A stretch of DNA of 64,000 nucleotides from Gracilibacillus kekensis (GCF_900143085.1 NZ_FRCZ01000008.1:96549-160548), one strand, 5' to 3'. Shown: positions 1 to 8,743, counted from the stretch's first letter. Numbers and translations are program-made. Notes: generated by a model not told the origin, from the letters alone.

Positions 1-115
1 ACAATTTTAAAAAAATCGAATATTTGTCCACAACAAACGATCTTATGGACAATAATATTCTGATCAGGTAATTTATGTCCATAAGATTTGTTTTCCCAGA
101 AAATAATATTCTTAT

Positions 116-594
116 TTACACACTATATGTAGGCTTCGTGGCTGGCTTAACAAATTTGATTAATAGTGCACGTGAGATTGGGCCAACAATCAGTAATTGT
201 GTAGGTAGAGCTACTATCAAGTTTAAACCTGCTATTTTTAAATAAGCTGAGAAAAGGGAACATTCTATTCCTACTGTTAATGCTGTTATAACAAGACCAT
301 ATCCTGACATAATCAGAACCATTATTGGAACCATACAAAAGGCAATCGCAACAATAATGTTCTTTCTTTCGTTTTGTGGTAGGGTAGTGATAAGGCTAAT
401 TTCCGTGCAGCCGGTTCAACGAATGATTCTGCAATAAAAGCTATGAAAAGTGTTACAACAAATTGGAGGATAGCGCTGACTACTGTAAATGTTGAGAAAC
501 CCTGTAAAACAAGATTATAGAACGACACAACCGTAACCATTCCAATGCACATAAAAACTCCGAAAATGATACTTTCCTCTTTATTACATGGCAA
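116..594 (-). pseudogene. DUF2798-type four-helix membrane protein, frameshifted
   Basis: Two minus-strand reading frames together make one DUF2798-like protein of about 150 residues. The first (from 594) starts MPCNKEESIIFG and has two hydrophobic helices followed by a conserved-looking FVEPAARKLALSLPY. The second (ending at 116) continues with MVPIMVLIMSGYGL and two more helices. Reading the other frame just upstream of residue M of the second piece gives NIIVAIAFC, which joins smoothly, so a single-base indel near 355-370 (a run of AAAGAAAGAA on the coding strand) separates the halves. DUF2798 proteins are small integral membrane proteins of unknown function, often controlled by a neighbouring regulator. 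The gene is either a recent pseudogene or carries a sequencing error. Confidence 0.7.
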
Positions 595-643
595 ATCAAA
601 AACTTCCTTTCTTTTTTAAGGATAGGTGCAATTATATAGATAA

Positions 644-666
644 TGAAACTGTTTCATGTGAAACAG
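644..666. promoter_or_regulatory. palindromic operator candidate upstream of the DUF2798 gene
   Basis: Three alternating half-sites TGAAAC/GTTTCA/TGAAAC lie 50 bp upstream of the minus-strand DUF2798 start. They include the 18-bp dyad CTGTTTCATGTGAAACAG (649-666) and an overlapping 13-bp dyad TGAAACTGTTTCA (644-656). This looks like a TetR-type operator, but no regulator gene is present in the visible part. Confidence 0.45.
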
Positions 667-887
667 ACAAAAGCACTATTTTATAACGTTTTCAAAACAA
701 TTTTGTTATGATAGTAGCAGAAGTAAATAGGGAGAATTAAAAATGATCAACAAGTGATTGAAAATTTTTCAACAGATAAAAAAAAGAACTATAAAATAAG
801 CTGTATTTATGATCTAATAAAAAAGATATGAAAATTGAGGCGATCAAAAGATAATTAGTAATTAGTTTAAAAGAGGATGTTTAGCTG

Positions 888-1637
888 ATGAATGAGGATA
901 AACTTAAAATGTTATTAAAGGAAGAATATACTGAAAATCCTATATTAAATTATTTATTTTATATACAAAAAGGGAAAAATAACTTACCGACTCCAAAAAA
1001 ACTTTTTAATAAGGAATATAATGAACTGACCTATAGAGAGCGAAATAAATACTTTGAAGATTATGGTAACTGGAGGAAAAGATACGATTTAGATGTAATA
1101 CATTTAAATGGAAATTTAAATGCAGATACGATTTTTTCTATCTGGATGCCACTAAAGATGTGTTTACAAAATTCAGGTGGATATCCTTATTCAGAATATG
1201 GCATAAGTGAAAAACCGAATAAAAGTTACCCGTATATACCGAATATTATTAAAAATATTGATACCTACTTACCTTATAATGAATGGGAGGAGTTATATAA
1301 ATTTGTTAGTATTGCTTTGACTGAGGTTAACGTTATGAGGTTACCCGACACAAAAATGCAAAAAAGAGGAGAATTTTACGACCAGATGCCAAAAACACTT
1401 TATGAGTGTTATGGAAAGGGGAAATTTGCAAAGTGTTTTCAGGATATTCAAGTAAAAGAATGGGTAAGAGACCAGAATCTAACTATGTTCTTTGAAAATA
1501 AGATTTCAAGGGAAAATATAAAACCTTTGATTTCAAGAATGAATGCTTCAGATTTTGAATGGTTAAAAAATAGGGAAGAGATAAAAGAAATGCTTACAAA
1601 TTACTGTATGATTTTAGAAATGAGAATTGGTCGTTGA
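888..1637 (+). CDS. hypothetical protein, 249 aa
   Basis: I do not recognise this protein with confidence. It is soluble and has no signal peptide or membrane segment. The central part (about residues 70-130) contains FSIWMPLKMCL and SGGYPYSEYGI, which faintly recall the DUF6994-type family of uncharacterised bacterial proteins; this is a guess from memory. The ATG at 888 has an AGAGGA-like ribosome binding site about 10 nt upstream. It stands alone: the gene to the left points the other way and a terminator follows. The AT-rich codon use is similar to the adjacent island genes, so it may be horizontally acquired. Confidence 0.75.
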   Translation: MNEDKLKMLLKEEYTENPILNYLFYIQKGKNNLPTPKKLFNKEYNELTYRERNKYFEDYGNWRKRYDLDVIHLNGNLNADTIFSIWMPLKMCLQNSGGYPYSEYGISEKPNKSYPYIPNIIKNIDTYLPYNEWEELYKFVSIALTEVNVMRLPDTKMQKRGEFYDQMPKTLYECYGKGKFAKCFQDIQVKEWVRDQNLTMFFENKISRENIKPLISRMNASDFEWLKNREEIKEMLTNYCMILEMRIGR

Positions 1638-1787
1638 TTTATATCAATAGTAATTTATAGTATAGTTAAGTCGTTAATTTCTTATAGCTCGATATAGTAT
1701 CTTCTTTAACGTCAAAAAAATGTGTGGATGAAAAATATGTTTAAACGTTCGGTGCTTTAGTTTTAGAAAATGTTAAATATAACGTTA

Positions 1788-1817
1788 AAAAACGCTCAAA
1801 ATACCTGAGCGTTTTTG
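1788..1817 (+). terminator. rho-independent terminator
   Basis: Stem AAAACGCTCA / TGAGCGTTTT (1789-1798 with 1806-1815), a 7-nt loop and T-rich flanks on both sides. It could serve the 888-1637 gene and, from the other side, the convergent aldo/keto reductase. Confidence 0.8.
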
Positions 1818-1935
1818 TTTTCAATTCACACTGAAAAATAGTGTTCGAATTCTATGCTTATGTTATTTTTATTGTTATGATCTTTTTTCTTTCCCCAAAA
1901 ATAATCCTGTTAAGCTAACATTTGACCTTTTATGA

Positions 1936-2928
1936 TCAATTCAATATATTATCAATGGCAGCGAGTTCTGCTTGAGTGAAGCTGGCGTTATTCAAAGCTT
2001 GGATATTTTCCTCGATCTGGCTCACTCGGCTTGCTCCAATTAAGGCAGATACCACAGACTTTTGCTGTAATACCCATACTAACGCCATTTGAGCTAAAGT
2101 TTGCCCCCGTTCCAAGGCAATTTCATTCAAGGCTCTAATTTTTTGCATTTTATCAGAAGAAATATCACGTTCATTTAAGAAAGGTATAAACTCTTTAGCG
2201 GCCCTGGACTCTTTAGGAATTCCATGTAAATATTTACTGGTTAACAGTCCCTGCGCTAAAGGTACATAGGCAATACAGCCAATTTTGTGATCTTCGAGGA
2301 TATCTGTTAAACCATTTTCAATTGTACGATCTAACATCGAATAAGCGGCTTGGTGAATGATAAAAGGTGTGTTCTGTCTTTCAATAATTTCAATCGCTTG
2401 CTGTGTTTGTTCCGCATTATAGTTGGAGATACCGACATAAAGTGCTTTACCTTGTCGGACGATCTGGTCAAGAGCGACCATTGTTTCTTCAAGAGGTGTT
2501 TCAGGATCTGGACGGTGGTGGTAGAAAATATCTACATAGTCGAGGTCCATTCGTTGTAAGCTTTGATCGAGACTTGAGATTAAATATTTTTTTGATCCCC
2601 AATCTCCATAAGGCCCGTCCCACATCCTAAACCCTGCTTTGGTTGAAATAAGCATTTCATCTCGATAACGGGAGAAGTCTTCTTTCAAGATACGGCCAAA
2701 GTTTTTTTCAGCAGCTCCTGCCGGTGGACCATAGTTATTGGCAAGGTCAAAATGGGTAATACCTAAATCAAAAGCTTTCATAAGCATTCTTCGTTGATTT
2801 TCTAGTGTGTCCTCTCCTCCGAAATTGTTCCATAAACCAAAAGAGATCGCGGGAAGCATAATCCCGGAGTTGCCACACCGGTTGTACGGAATTTGATGAT
2901 AACGCTTGGCATTCGCTATAAACGTCAA
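1936..2928 (-). CDS. aldo/keto reductase (YghZ / Kv-beta-like)
   Basis: NAD(P)H-dependent aldo/keto reductase of 330 aa. The catalytic tetrad is visible: Asp61 and Tyr66 in HFDLANNYG, Lys97 in STKAG and His137/138 in YHHRPD. The GFRMWDGPYGDWGS segment and overall length match the YghZ/Gpr group (L-glyceraldehyde-3-phosphate reductase-like, related to Kv-channel beta subunits), although the real substrate cannot be read from sequence. The start is a TTG at 2928, preceded by GGGGAGGAATG; no in-frame ATG fits that site. It lies 25 bp downstream of the Lin0512-family gene, so the two are probably cotranscribed. Confidence 0.9.
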   Translation of the reverse strand: MTFIANAKRYHQIPYNRCGNSGIMLPAISFGLWNNFGGEDTLENQRRMLMKAFDLGITHFDLANNYGPPAGAAEKNFGRILKEDFSRYRDEMLISTKAGFRMWDGPYGDWGSKKYLISSLDQSLQRMDLDYVDIFYHHRPDPETPLEETMVALDQIVRQGKALYVGISNYNAEQTQQAIEIIERQNTPFIIHQAAYSMLDRTIENGLTDILEDHKIGCIAYVPLAQGLLTSKYLHGIPKESRAAKEFIPFLNERDISSDKMQKIRALNEIALERGQTLAQMALVWVLQQKSVVSALIGASRVSQIEENIQALNNASFTQAELAAIDNILN

Positions 2929-2953
2929 TGAACATTCCTCCCCATATACTTTT

Positions 2954-3313
2954 TTAATAACCTACTTCTACAGCTGCATTGACAATGTACATCAGGTCAT
3001 TTTTATCTTCTTTATCTTCTAAAATAATTCCTGATGTGGTTGCCATGCCACCATCGATAACTTCGACTGTTACCGTTCCATATGGTATTTCCTGCTTCAC
3101 AAGTTCAATGTCAACTTGTTCTTTATCCAATGGTACGGCAAGTCTTATGTTCACCTTCATATTGTTAAGGTCCTCATCAGGTAAATACGCTCTTATACCT
3201 GGCATGGAATTGTAGTGGATCGCATTTTCGACAGCGCGAAGGCAGGCCTTGGTCACATTTTGGCCGTGAACATCAATCCCAGTTCCTGTTTCAATAAAGA
3301 TGATTCGTTCCAT
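2954..3313 (-). CDS. Lin0512 family protein
   Basis: Small 119-aa protein beginning MERIIFIETGTGIDVHGQNVT and matching the Lin0512 family, whose members are uncharacterised (some resemble a ring-hydrolase or cyanuric-acid-amidohydrolase-like fold). The GTGIDVHGQ, IPYGTV and IDGGMATTSG segments are the conserved parts. It is cytoplasmic, with no signal or membrane segment. The ATG at 3313 has a good GGAGG site. It is the first gene of a likely two-gene operon with the aldo/keto reductase, which fits a small metabolic pair of unknown substrate. Confidence 0.85.
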   Translation of the reverse strand: MERIIFIETGTGIDVHGQNVTKACLRAVENAIHYNSMPGIRAYLPDEDLNNMKVNIRLAVPLDKEQVDIELVKQEIPYGTVTVEVIDGGMATTSGIILEDKEDKNDLMYIVNAAVEVGY

Positions 3314-3476
3314 GTTAACGCCTCCAAAGAAAGTAGTTTGAGTCGTATAAAATAATTATCCCTACTTCTAAGGTTAAGTTATAATGGAAATAAAATCAAT
3401 ATTGAACAGAGCTTGCGTTTTCTATACGTTTTTGTAAGATGATAAAAAGAGAAGATAGTGGAAGGATGAAGAAATT

Positions 3477-3956
3477 TTGAAAATTACAATCATATCGGTC
3501 GGAAAATTAAAGGAGAAATATTTAAAACAGGGTATACAAGAGTATATGAAAAGATTGGGCGCTTATGCCAATATGGAAATAATAGAAGTAGCAGACGAGA
3601 AAGCACCAGAAAATATGAGTGAAGCGGAACAAGAGGAAGTGAAGGGGAAAGAAGGAGAAAAAATTCTGTCGAAAATTTCCCCGGATTCCTACGTTATTTC
3701 CCTGGAAATAATCGGACAAATAATTACTTCTGAAAAATTTGCCGAAAAAATAGAGAATTTAATGATTCATGGCAAAAGTAAAATCGTTTTTATTATTGGG
3801 GGATCATTAGGATTGAGTAAAGAAGTTAGTGATCGCAGTGATTATGCATTGTCTTTTTCGAAGATGACATTTCCACATCAGCTAATGCGGTTGGTTTTGT
3901 TGGAACAGGTTTATCGAGGGTTTCGGATAATGAAGGGGGAACCGTACCATAAGTAA
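3477..3956 (+). CDS. rlmH: 23S rRNA (pseudouridine1915-N3)-methyltransferase RlmH
   Basis: SPOUT-fold methyltransferase of 159 aa that methylates pseudouridine 1915 in helix 69 of 23S rRNA on the 70S ribosome. The hallmark segments are present: the start [14 protein letters not shown], the SAM-binding knot [13 protein letters not shown], and the end [11 protein letters not shown]. Translation starts at a TTG (3477) behind GGAAGGA. In Staphylococcus this gene is orfX, the attachment site of SCCmec. The last codons (GEPYHK, stop) lie inside the 29-bp direct repeat that recurs at 22534, so an SCC-like cassette is inserted here with the protein end preserved. Confidence 0.97.
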   Translation: MKITIISVGKLKEKYLKQGIQEYMKRLGAYANMEIIEVADEKAPENMSEAEQEEVKGKEGEKILSKISPDSYVISLEIIGQIITSEKFAEKIENLMIHGKSKIVFIIGGSLGLSKEVSDRSDYALSFSKMTFPHQLMRLVLLEQVYRGFRIMKGEPYHK

Positions 3957-3967
3957 ATGAGGTTTTT
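3939..3967. repeat. attL direct repeat (rlmH 3' end)
   Basis: Left copy of the cassette direct repeat, starting GAACCGTACCATAAGTAA and running on through ATGAGGTTTTT. It overlaps the final codons and stop of rlmH. The AAATGAGGTTTTTAA part (3955-3969) is the left terminal inverted repeat of the cassette. Confidence 0.9.
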
Positions 3968-3975
3968 AATAAAAA

Positions 3976-4003
3976 TGCAGGAAGAGATTAGACTCTTCCT
4001 GCA
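3976..4003. terminator. bidirectional terminator between rlmH and the endonuclease gene
   Basis: A 10-bp perfect stem GCAGGAAGAG / CTCTTCCTGC with a 6-nt loop, flanked by AAAAA on the left and TTTT on the right. It lies between two convergent genes just inside the left end of the cassette. Confidence 0.85.
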
Positions 4004-4010
4004 CTTTTCA

Positions 4011-5033
4011 TTAATCCCGAAAGTATTCTACTAGGAAATTCACTAATTTATTGAAGTGTGCTGGATTGGCAGTTGAAGCAAAGTGACAAGTATCAAAGAT
4101 GGTGCTTGTCACTTTATGTCTTTTAACAAACCCTGCCCCATCAATAATGTAGATTAATTTATGATTAGAATCTTCAATACTTTGATAGAGTCCGTTTACT
4201 GCTTGTTTGGACTTTCTTTCTATAACGGAATTGGTAGTCTCTTGGAAGGCGGTCTCAATAACGACCCATTTCCAATCTTCTGGATTGGTGCTTTCATTTC
4301 TCTTTACAAGAACTAAGTCGAACTGCTGCTCACCAAGATATCTATTACCAGGTGCTATTTCAACACCATATCCTTCCATCGAATCAACAATTTTGTTTTT
4401 TAAGTTATTTTGAAGACCATTTCCATATGCTACAGCTCTTAATTGTTTAATTTGCGAACTATTTTCTATAGACCGACTTAAATAAAATTCAGCTAGAGCT
4501 TCTATATTTCCAACTAGGGTGGCTAAGCGGAATCCTTTAAATGTAAGGTATTTACTAAATTCGTCAGACTCATAAGCATATAGCATCAAATTGATTACAT
4601 CTTCAAAAAATCCATCATCTGAAATTGCTAGTTTATAAATATTGTCATTCGATAATGCTTTTGTAAAATTGGGACCAAATCTTTTAAATTGATATGTACC
4701 AAATGGTCCATTCAATTGAGTAATGTTCTTATGGTGGCAATATAATGCCACTCTATCAAGTATTTCAGCGGAAACATCGAGTAATATCATTAGATTCTTA
4801 AGAACAAGTGACCGTGGAATAGTGTTCCCTTGCTCATCTTGTAATGTTATTAATACTGGTACTAGCTGTTGAGGCTGATGATTTTCTAAGGTATCTTGAA
4901 TAAGAGGCGAGATTTTTAGCATTTCTTCAGCTAAAGTATGCTCTTGCTGCTCTCCGATTAAATCTGGAGACCAAAACCAACTTGCTTCTTCTAAAAAAGT
5001 TTTAAAATTGCGTTCTTCATTCGAATTAATCAT
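4011..5033 (-). CDS. type II restriction endonuclease, DpnII-like PD-(D/E)XK
   Basis: Protein of about 340 aa, probably the endonuclease of a type II restriction-modification system. The C-terminal third has the pattern of a PD-(D/E)XK nuclease: FDLVLVKR (Asp), then VVIETAFQ (Glu), a Lys-rich helix ERKSKQA, and LIYIIDGAGF as in DpnII/MboI-type enzymes. The ATG at 5033 (MINSNEE) follows AAGGAGG and overlaps the end of the upstream controller gene by 8 bp, so the two are translationally coupled. The divergently transcribed methyltransferase at 5489 completes the system. The family call is from motif layout; the recognition site cannot be inferred. Confidence 0.75.
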   Translation of the reverse strand: MINSNEERNFKTFLEEASWFWSPDLIGEQQEHTLAEEMLKISPLIQDTLENHQPQQLVPVLITLQDEQGNTIPRSLVLKNLMILLDVSAEILDRVALYCHHKNITQLNGPFGTYQFKRFGPNFTKALSNDNIYKLAISDDGFFEDVINLMLYAYESDEFSKYLTFKGFRLATLVGNIEALAEFYLSRSIENSSQIKQLRAVAYGNGLQNNLKNKIVDSMEGYGVEIAPGNRYLGEQQFDLVLVKRNESTNPEDWKWVVIETAFQETTNSVIERKSKQAVNGLYQSIEDSNHKLIYIIDGAGFVKRHKVTSTIFDTCHFASTANPAHFNKLVNFLVEYFRD

Positions 5034-5310
5034 TGTCTTCCTCCTTAAGTAAAGTTGTACAATCAATCTGCAATAAATAGCAAAACTTTAATAAAGTATC
5101 TAGACGTGGGTTTCCCTCAGAATGTACTAGAGAATAGAGTGCCTTTTTTGAAATAGGACTCCAGCTAGAATCTTGAGAAGTATGGTACATCCAATTTTGT
5201 TGCAAGTGTAAATCATGCAGTGATGTAAAGCCTTTTTGTTGAACTACTTCATTAATTGATTTTCTAAGCAATCTTAAATGCTTTTTGCGGTAATCATTAT
5301 AGGAATTCAC
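5026..5310 (-). CDS. small HTH regulator (controller-protein-like) of the RM system
   Basis: Protein of about 94 aa. The C-terminal half (KKALYSLVHSEGNPRLDTLLKFCYLLQID) reads as an XRE-type helix-turn-helix with the usual NPRLDTLLK-FCxLL helix. The best start is a GTG at 5310, seven nt after GAGGAG. Its position immediately before and overlapping the endonuclease gene, with palindromes in its own promoter, is that of a C (controller) protein, which delays endonuclease expression until the host DNA is methylated. The role is inferred from context. Confidence 0.7.
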   Translation of the reverse strand: MNSYNDYRKKHLRLLRKSINEVVQQKGFTSLHDLHLQQNWMYHTSQDSSWSPISKKALYSLVHSEGNPRLDTLLKFCYLLQIDCTTLLKEEDND

Positions 5311-5325
5311 ATTTTTACTCCTCAC

Positions 5326-5388
5326 ATACTTGAAGTATTGTTATGTATATCGTAACATAACAGGGCTTTTTTTCAATACCTACTAGTT
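5326..5388 (-). promoter_or_regulatory. controller/endonuclease promoter with two palindromic operators
   Basis: The minus strand shows a -35-like TTGAAA and a -10-like TACGAT 16 nt apart. Overlapping and following them are two dyads: GTTATGT-N8-ACATAAC (5340-5361) and the 13-bp palindrome ATACTTGAAGTAT (5326-5338). This is the layout expected for autoregulation by the small HTH protein encoded directly downstream. Confidence 0.55.
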
Positions 5389-5429
5389 TCTTTCAGGAAA
5401 CTATATGGAGGAAGACAATGTTATTTTAT

Positions 5430-5458
5430 TTGCAATAAAAATCGTGTATATTTATTAT
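5430..5458 (+). promoter_or_regulatory. promoter of the DNA methyltransferase gene
   Basis: TTGCAA (5430-5435) and TATTAT (5453-5458) separated by exactly 17 nt, 30 bp upstream of the methyltransferase start. It is divergent from the controller promoter and has no obvious dyad of its own, so methylase expression may be constitutive. Confidence 0.6.
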
Positions 5459-5488
5459 GTGGAACATTCTTAGGAGGTTTATATAAAG

Positions 5489-7297
5489 ATGAAACATTTA
5501 GCAGAGCAAACGGAAGATTTCATTCTTGAAAATCTTACTCTGAAAAACAAGAAAGATTTAAATGAGAATATAAAAGGAATACAACAAAATGGCGCTATAG
5601 TATATAATCTATCTTTAGTAAATCAAAGTCCAGAAATAATATACAGCAATCTAAAGGGTTCAATAAATGAGCTTCCTAAAAAGAGTGTCGTTTGCTTTAT
5701 TGGTTACAACAGTGAACTTGCTCATCTGGCATATTTCTTATCAGAAGGTTTAGGATTACACTATCAATATTGGATAACAGTTAGAAGAGAAATAACAAAA
5801 GAAGATAAAATTTTGCCTTCTGAAACAATGTCTATACTTGTTATGTCAAAATCAAAAAAAATAAAAATTACTCGTGTGCTTCTTCCGTACACTTATTGTC
5901 CTGCTTGTGGTAAAACTACTAAAGACTACGGTGGGAAAAAACATACTTTTCATCATTTTGGTACAACAATGAGTGATGTATGGAAAGATGTGTTTTTTAA
6001 TCCATCCGAATTATTGGCGAGTGATAAAAATAAGATTATAACTGAAAGGATAGCATTAATGCTATCAACTGAAGAACGTAGAGTATACGCTATGGATTTT
6101 GATAATGGTTTCTTATGGGATGATAAAATAGAGAATGATGTTTTACTACCTAGAATAGAAGATAAAGAAAAACATCAAAAATTTGATAATCAGATTAACA
6201 CAAACAATTCTCATATTATTCATGGGGATTCAATAAAAACATTAAAGTCTCTTCCAGACAATTCTGTTGATTATATATTTGTAGACCCACCTTATAACTT
6301 AGAAAAGAAATATGGGTCTTATAGTGATGACATGGATATTCAAAACTATTTTAAATGGTGTGACGAATGGATATATGAAAGTATTAGAGTTTTAAAAGAA
6401 GGTAGCTATTTTTCTATACTTAATATACCCCAATGGTCTGTTAGGCATTTTGCTTATTTAGTGCAAATTGCAGACTTTGAGTCATGGATTACTTGGGATG
6501 CGTTATCAAAACCTGCAGGAAAAATAATGCCAGCAAATTACACTATACTGACTTTTAAAAAGAGAGGTAGTAGCCATAAAAAATCAAATGAAGTCAATTA
6601 TCTACCAGAATATATGAAGCAGTTAGCTGATAGCTACTGTCTAAGAGCTAGTTGTGTGAAAAGTAGGGGAGATAATTTTCACAAGCCTTTAACTGATTTA
6701 TGGACGGATATACATCGGTTAAAACATAACAGTTTGAGGTATGACCACCCTTGTCAATTACATCCTAAGCTAATGAAAAGAATATTTGAAGTATACTCAA
6801 ACCCTGGAGATTTGATTTTGGATTTCTTTAACGGAGTGGGAACAAGTACCTTGACAGCTGAGTTAATTGGAAGAAGGTATATTGGAGTTGACTTAGATAA
6901 AAAGTATGTATCAATAGCTAGGGAGCGCCATAAAATGATACATCTTGGTCAAGACCCATTTGGCAAAAATAAATTAAAAGCTGAAGAAAAAACTAAAAAT
7001 AATACAGTGAAAAGGGTTACGATAAGAAAAAAGGAACATCGTCACATCAGTAAGAAAGAAGTACAGATGAAAATTAAAGCACTAGCAGAAGAGTTAGATA
7101 CAAATCCCTCAATAGAAGATGCATTATGGAAATTCCCTGAAATACCTAGGGATTTTTATGAGTTGTATTTCAGCTCTTGGGCAGAAGTTCTAGCTGCAGT
7201 AAAAGTAAAAGGTGTAAATGAAAATAAATTCATAGAAGATAATTATAAAGGTAACATAAGTAAAAAAAGGGAAATCCAGCAAACTTGGAATTTATAG
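5489..7297 (+). CDS. site-specific DNA methyltransferase (beta-class order)
   Basis: Modification enzyme of 602 aa that transfers a methyl group from SAM to adenine N6 (or cytosine N4) in the recognition site of the adjacent endonuclease. The catalytic motif DPPY is at about residue 266 and the SAM-binding motif I (LILDFFNGVGTS) at about 442-453; this catalytic-before-SAM order is the beta class. The N-terminal 200 residues are an unusual extension with a CPACGK metal-binding-like pair near residue 137. The last 110 residues form a Lys-rich tail. The ATG at 5489 follows TAGGAGG. It is divergent from the controller and endonuclease genes. Confidence 0.9.
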   Translation: MKHLAEQTEDFILENLTLKNKKDLNENIKGIQQNGAIVYNLSLVNQSPEIIYSNLKGSINELPKKSVVCFIGYNSELAHLAYFLSEGLGLHYQYWITVRREITKEDKILPSETMSILVMSKSKKIKITRVLLPYTYCPACGKTTKDYGGKKHTFHHFGTTMSDVWKDVFFNPSELLASDKNKIITERIALMLSTEERRVYAMDFDNGFLWDDKIENDVLLPRIEDKEKHQKFDNQINTNNSHIIHGDSIKTLKSLPDNSVDYIFVDPPYNLEKKYGSYSDDMDIQNYFKWCDEWIYESIRVLKEGSYFSILNIPQWSVRHFAYLVQIADFESWITWDALSKPAGKIMPANYTILTFKKRGSSHKKSNEVNYLPEYMKQLADSYCLRASCVKSRGDNFHKPLTDLWTDIHRLKHNSLRYDHPCQLHPKLMKRIFEVYSNPGDLILDFFNGVGTSTLTAELIGRRYIGVDLDKKYVSIARERHKMIHLGQDPFGKNKLKAEEKTKNNTVKRVTIRKKEHRHISKKEVQMKIKALAEELDTNPSIEDALWKFPEIPRDFYELYFSSWAEVLAAVKVKGVNENKFIEDNYKGNISKKREIQQTWNL

Positions 7298-7383
7298 AAA
7301 CAACCTAGAGTTATTTTTCTATAAAATTTAAATTAATTTATTGAAGTAATTCAGCTATTAGAATAATAAAGTATATAAGAGAG

Positions 7384-7424
7384 GGTGGTGTTCGTTATTT
7401 CTAGAACCCCATCCTTTTTTATAT
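7384..7424 (+). terminator. terminator after the methyltransferase gene
   Basis: GGGTGGTGTTC pairs with GAACCCCATCC (one mismatch, one G-T pair) around a short loop, followed by TTTTTT. Confidence 0.65.
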
Positions 7425-7444
7425 TATAAAAGGAGTTGTTACTA

Positions 7445-7891
7445 GTGAAATCAGCGAAAAGAGTCAATATAGTATCAATTAAATTAGTTAAAGAGTCCAG
7501 CCTCTTATATCAAAGAAGAAGCGTCCGCTCACCTGAAGACGGTTATGACTTAGTGAAGAATTTCCTAGAAGACAGAGACCGTGAGCATTTCATTGTAATA
7601 GCGTTGGATACTAAAAATCAACCTGTATCAATTAATATCTGTCACATTGGGAGTTTAAATGCGAGTGTTGTTAGTCCACGTGAAATTATGAAAACAGCAA
7701 TTCTATCATCAGCTGCAAGTATCATTGTGGCACATAATCATCCATCAGGCGATACACTAGAATCGAGAGAAGATATAGAAGTTACCAAACGTCTAGCGGA
7801 AGTTGGGAAATTAATGGGGATAGAATTACTTGACCACTTAATCATTGGAGACAGTAAATTTTCTTCATTAAAAGAAAAAGGTTATATCTGA
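7445..7891 (+). CDS. RadC-like JAB-domain protein
   Basis: Protein of 148 aa consisting of the RadC/MPN (JAB) domain without the helix-hairpin-helix part of full RadC. The metal-binding motif HNHPSGD is at about residues 95-101, with SPREIMKTAI and LLDHLIIG as family-typical flanks. JAB-only RadC proteins are common on mobile elements; a nuclease or DNA-repair role is often assumed, but chromosomal RadC has no settled biochemical function. The start is the GTG at 7445, nine nt behind AAAGGAG. It is the first gene of a three-gene operon with DUF1643 and a 97-aa protein. Confidence 0.85.
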   Translation: MKSAKRVNIVSIKLVKESSLLYQRRSVRSPEDGYDLVKNFLEDRDREHFIVIALDTKNQPVSINICHIGSLNASVVSPREIMKTAILSSAASIIVAHNHPSGDTLESREDIEVTKRLAEVGKLMGIELLDHLIIGDSKFSSLKEKGYI

Positions 7892-7905
7892 AAGGAGTAA
7901 AAACA

Positions 7906-8424
7906 GTGAAAACAACAAAAAGTACGATGAAAACAGAAGCCACTTATGATGATGAAATGAGAAACAAATATCTTATTAGAAAAGAATGGGACAAGAACAA
8001 GAGAAAGGCACTTGTCATTATGAAAAACGCAGGTCAAGCTGATGAAATAATGCAAGACCAAACAACGATGTATGTCATTAATAACCTTTCTAAATTGGAA
8101 TATGGTGTTGTGCATATTGTGAATTTATTTCCATCTATTGAAGAAGATGAGGCGAAAGAGTCAGCTATTGAAAATTTAAAATGTATTCAAGAGGCTATCG
8201 CAAAAGTAGCTGACGTTATTATTGCGGTTGGAAAAGGAGTAGAGACAAATAAAAAAGCTGTTGAACGATTAAACATGATTTTAGCTGTATTGTTAGACAA
8301 AAAAGCAAACATTCTTCAAATAGAAACAAACTATGGTCGGAAAGGATTCCATCCACTCTATCCTGCTGTGAAACATCAGTGGAAGTTAGTTCCGTATGAA
8401 GTTAGCGATAAGGTGAACGAATAA
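7906..8424 (+). CDS. DUF1643 family protein
   Basis: Protein of 172 aa starting at a GTG 14 bp after the RadC-like gene, with its own AAAGGAG site. The pattern RKALVIMKNAGQAD, then DQTTMYVINNL, then YGVVHIVNLFP is the signature of DUF1643, a family of unknown function. DUF1643 genes are regular companions of ccr genes in staphylococcal SCC elements, which supports the identity of this island, although here the gene is about 7 kb from the recombinase rather than next to it. Confidence 0.8.
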   Translation: MKTTKSTMKTEATYDDEMRNKYLIRKEWDKNKRKALVIMKNAGQADEIMQDQTTMYVINNLSKLEYGVVHIVNLFPSIEEDEAKESAIENLKCIQEAIAKVADVIIAVGKGVETNKKAVERLNMILAVLLDKKANILQIETNYGRKGFHPLYPAVKHQWKLVPYEVSDKVNE

Positions 8425-8449
8425 TAGCATAATTGGAAGGAGTTAGACT

Positions 8450-8743
8450 ATGTTCGATAAGAAGCAATTGAAAGATTTTATGAAGGAAAGATTTAGTTTA
8501 ACAGTAGATACAAGAATGATTGGAGAAGAAACAGTATTGCTTTATCATGAAGAATTAGACGAGAGCCTCATTTCAAAGGATATGTTACAACAATTACCGA
8601 ATCCCGTCTTGTTTCAAACTTATATTTACAATAAACAGTCAGAGTGGATTATTGGAGTTGCTTTAGAATCAGAAACCAATAATCCACTCTTTTTAATTTG
8701 TTTGAAAGATGGAGAGAGAGTTTACTCAAGGAATTTAAAGTGA
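8450..8743 (+). CDS. hypothetical protein, 97 aa
   Basis: I do not recognise this small soluble acidic protein (MFDKKQLKDFMKERFSL...). It has no membrane segment and no cysteines that suggest metal binding, except one Cys near the end. It follows DUF1643 by 25 bp behind GGAAGGAG and precedes a terminator, so it is the last gene of the RadC-DUF1643 operon. Confidence 0.7.
   Translation: MFDKKQLKDFMKERFSLTVDTRMIGEETVLLYHEELDESLISKDMLQQLPNPVLFQTYIYNKQSEWIIGVALESETNNPLFLICLKDGERVYSRNLK

Noticed and set aside
1..115. Gene or control element at the left edge
   Set aside because: Only AT-rich sequence with no open frame or clear hairpin.
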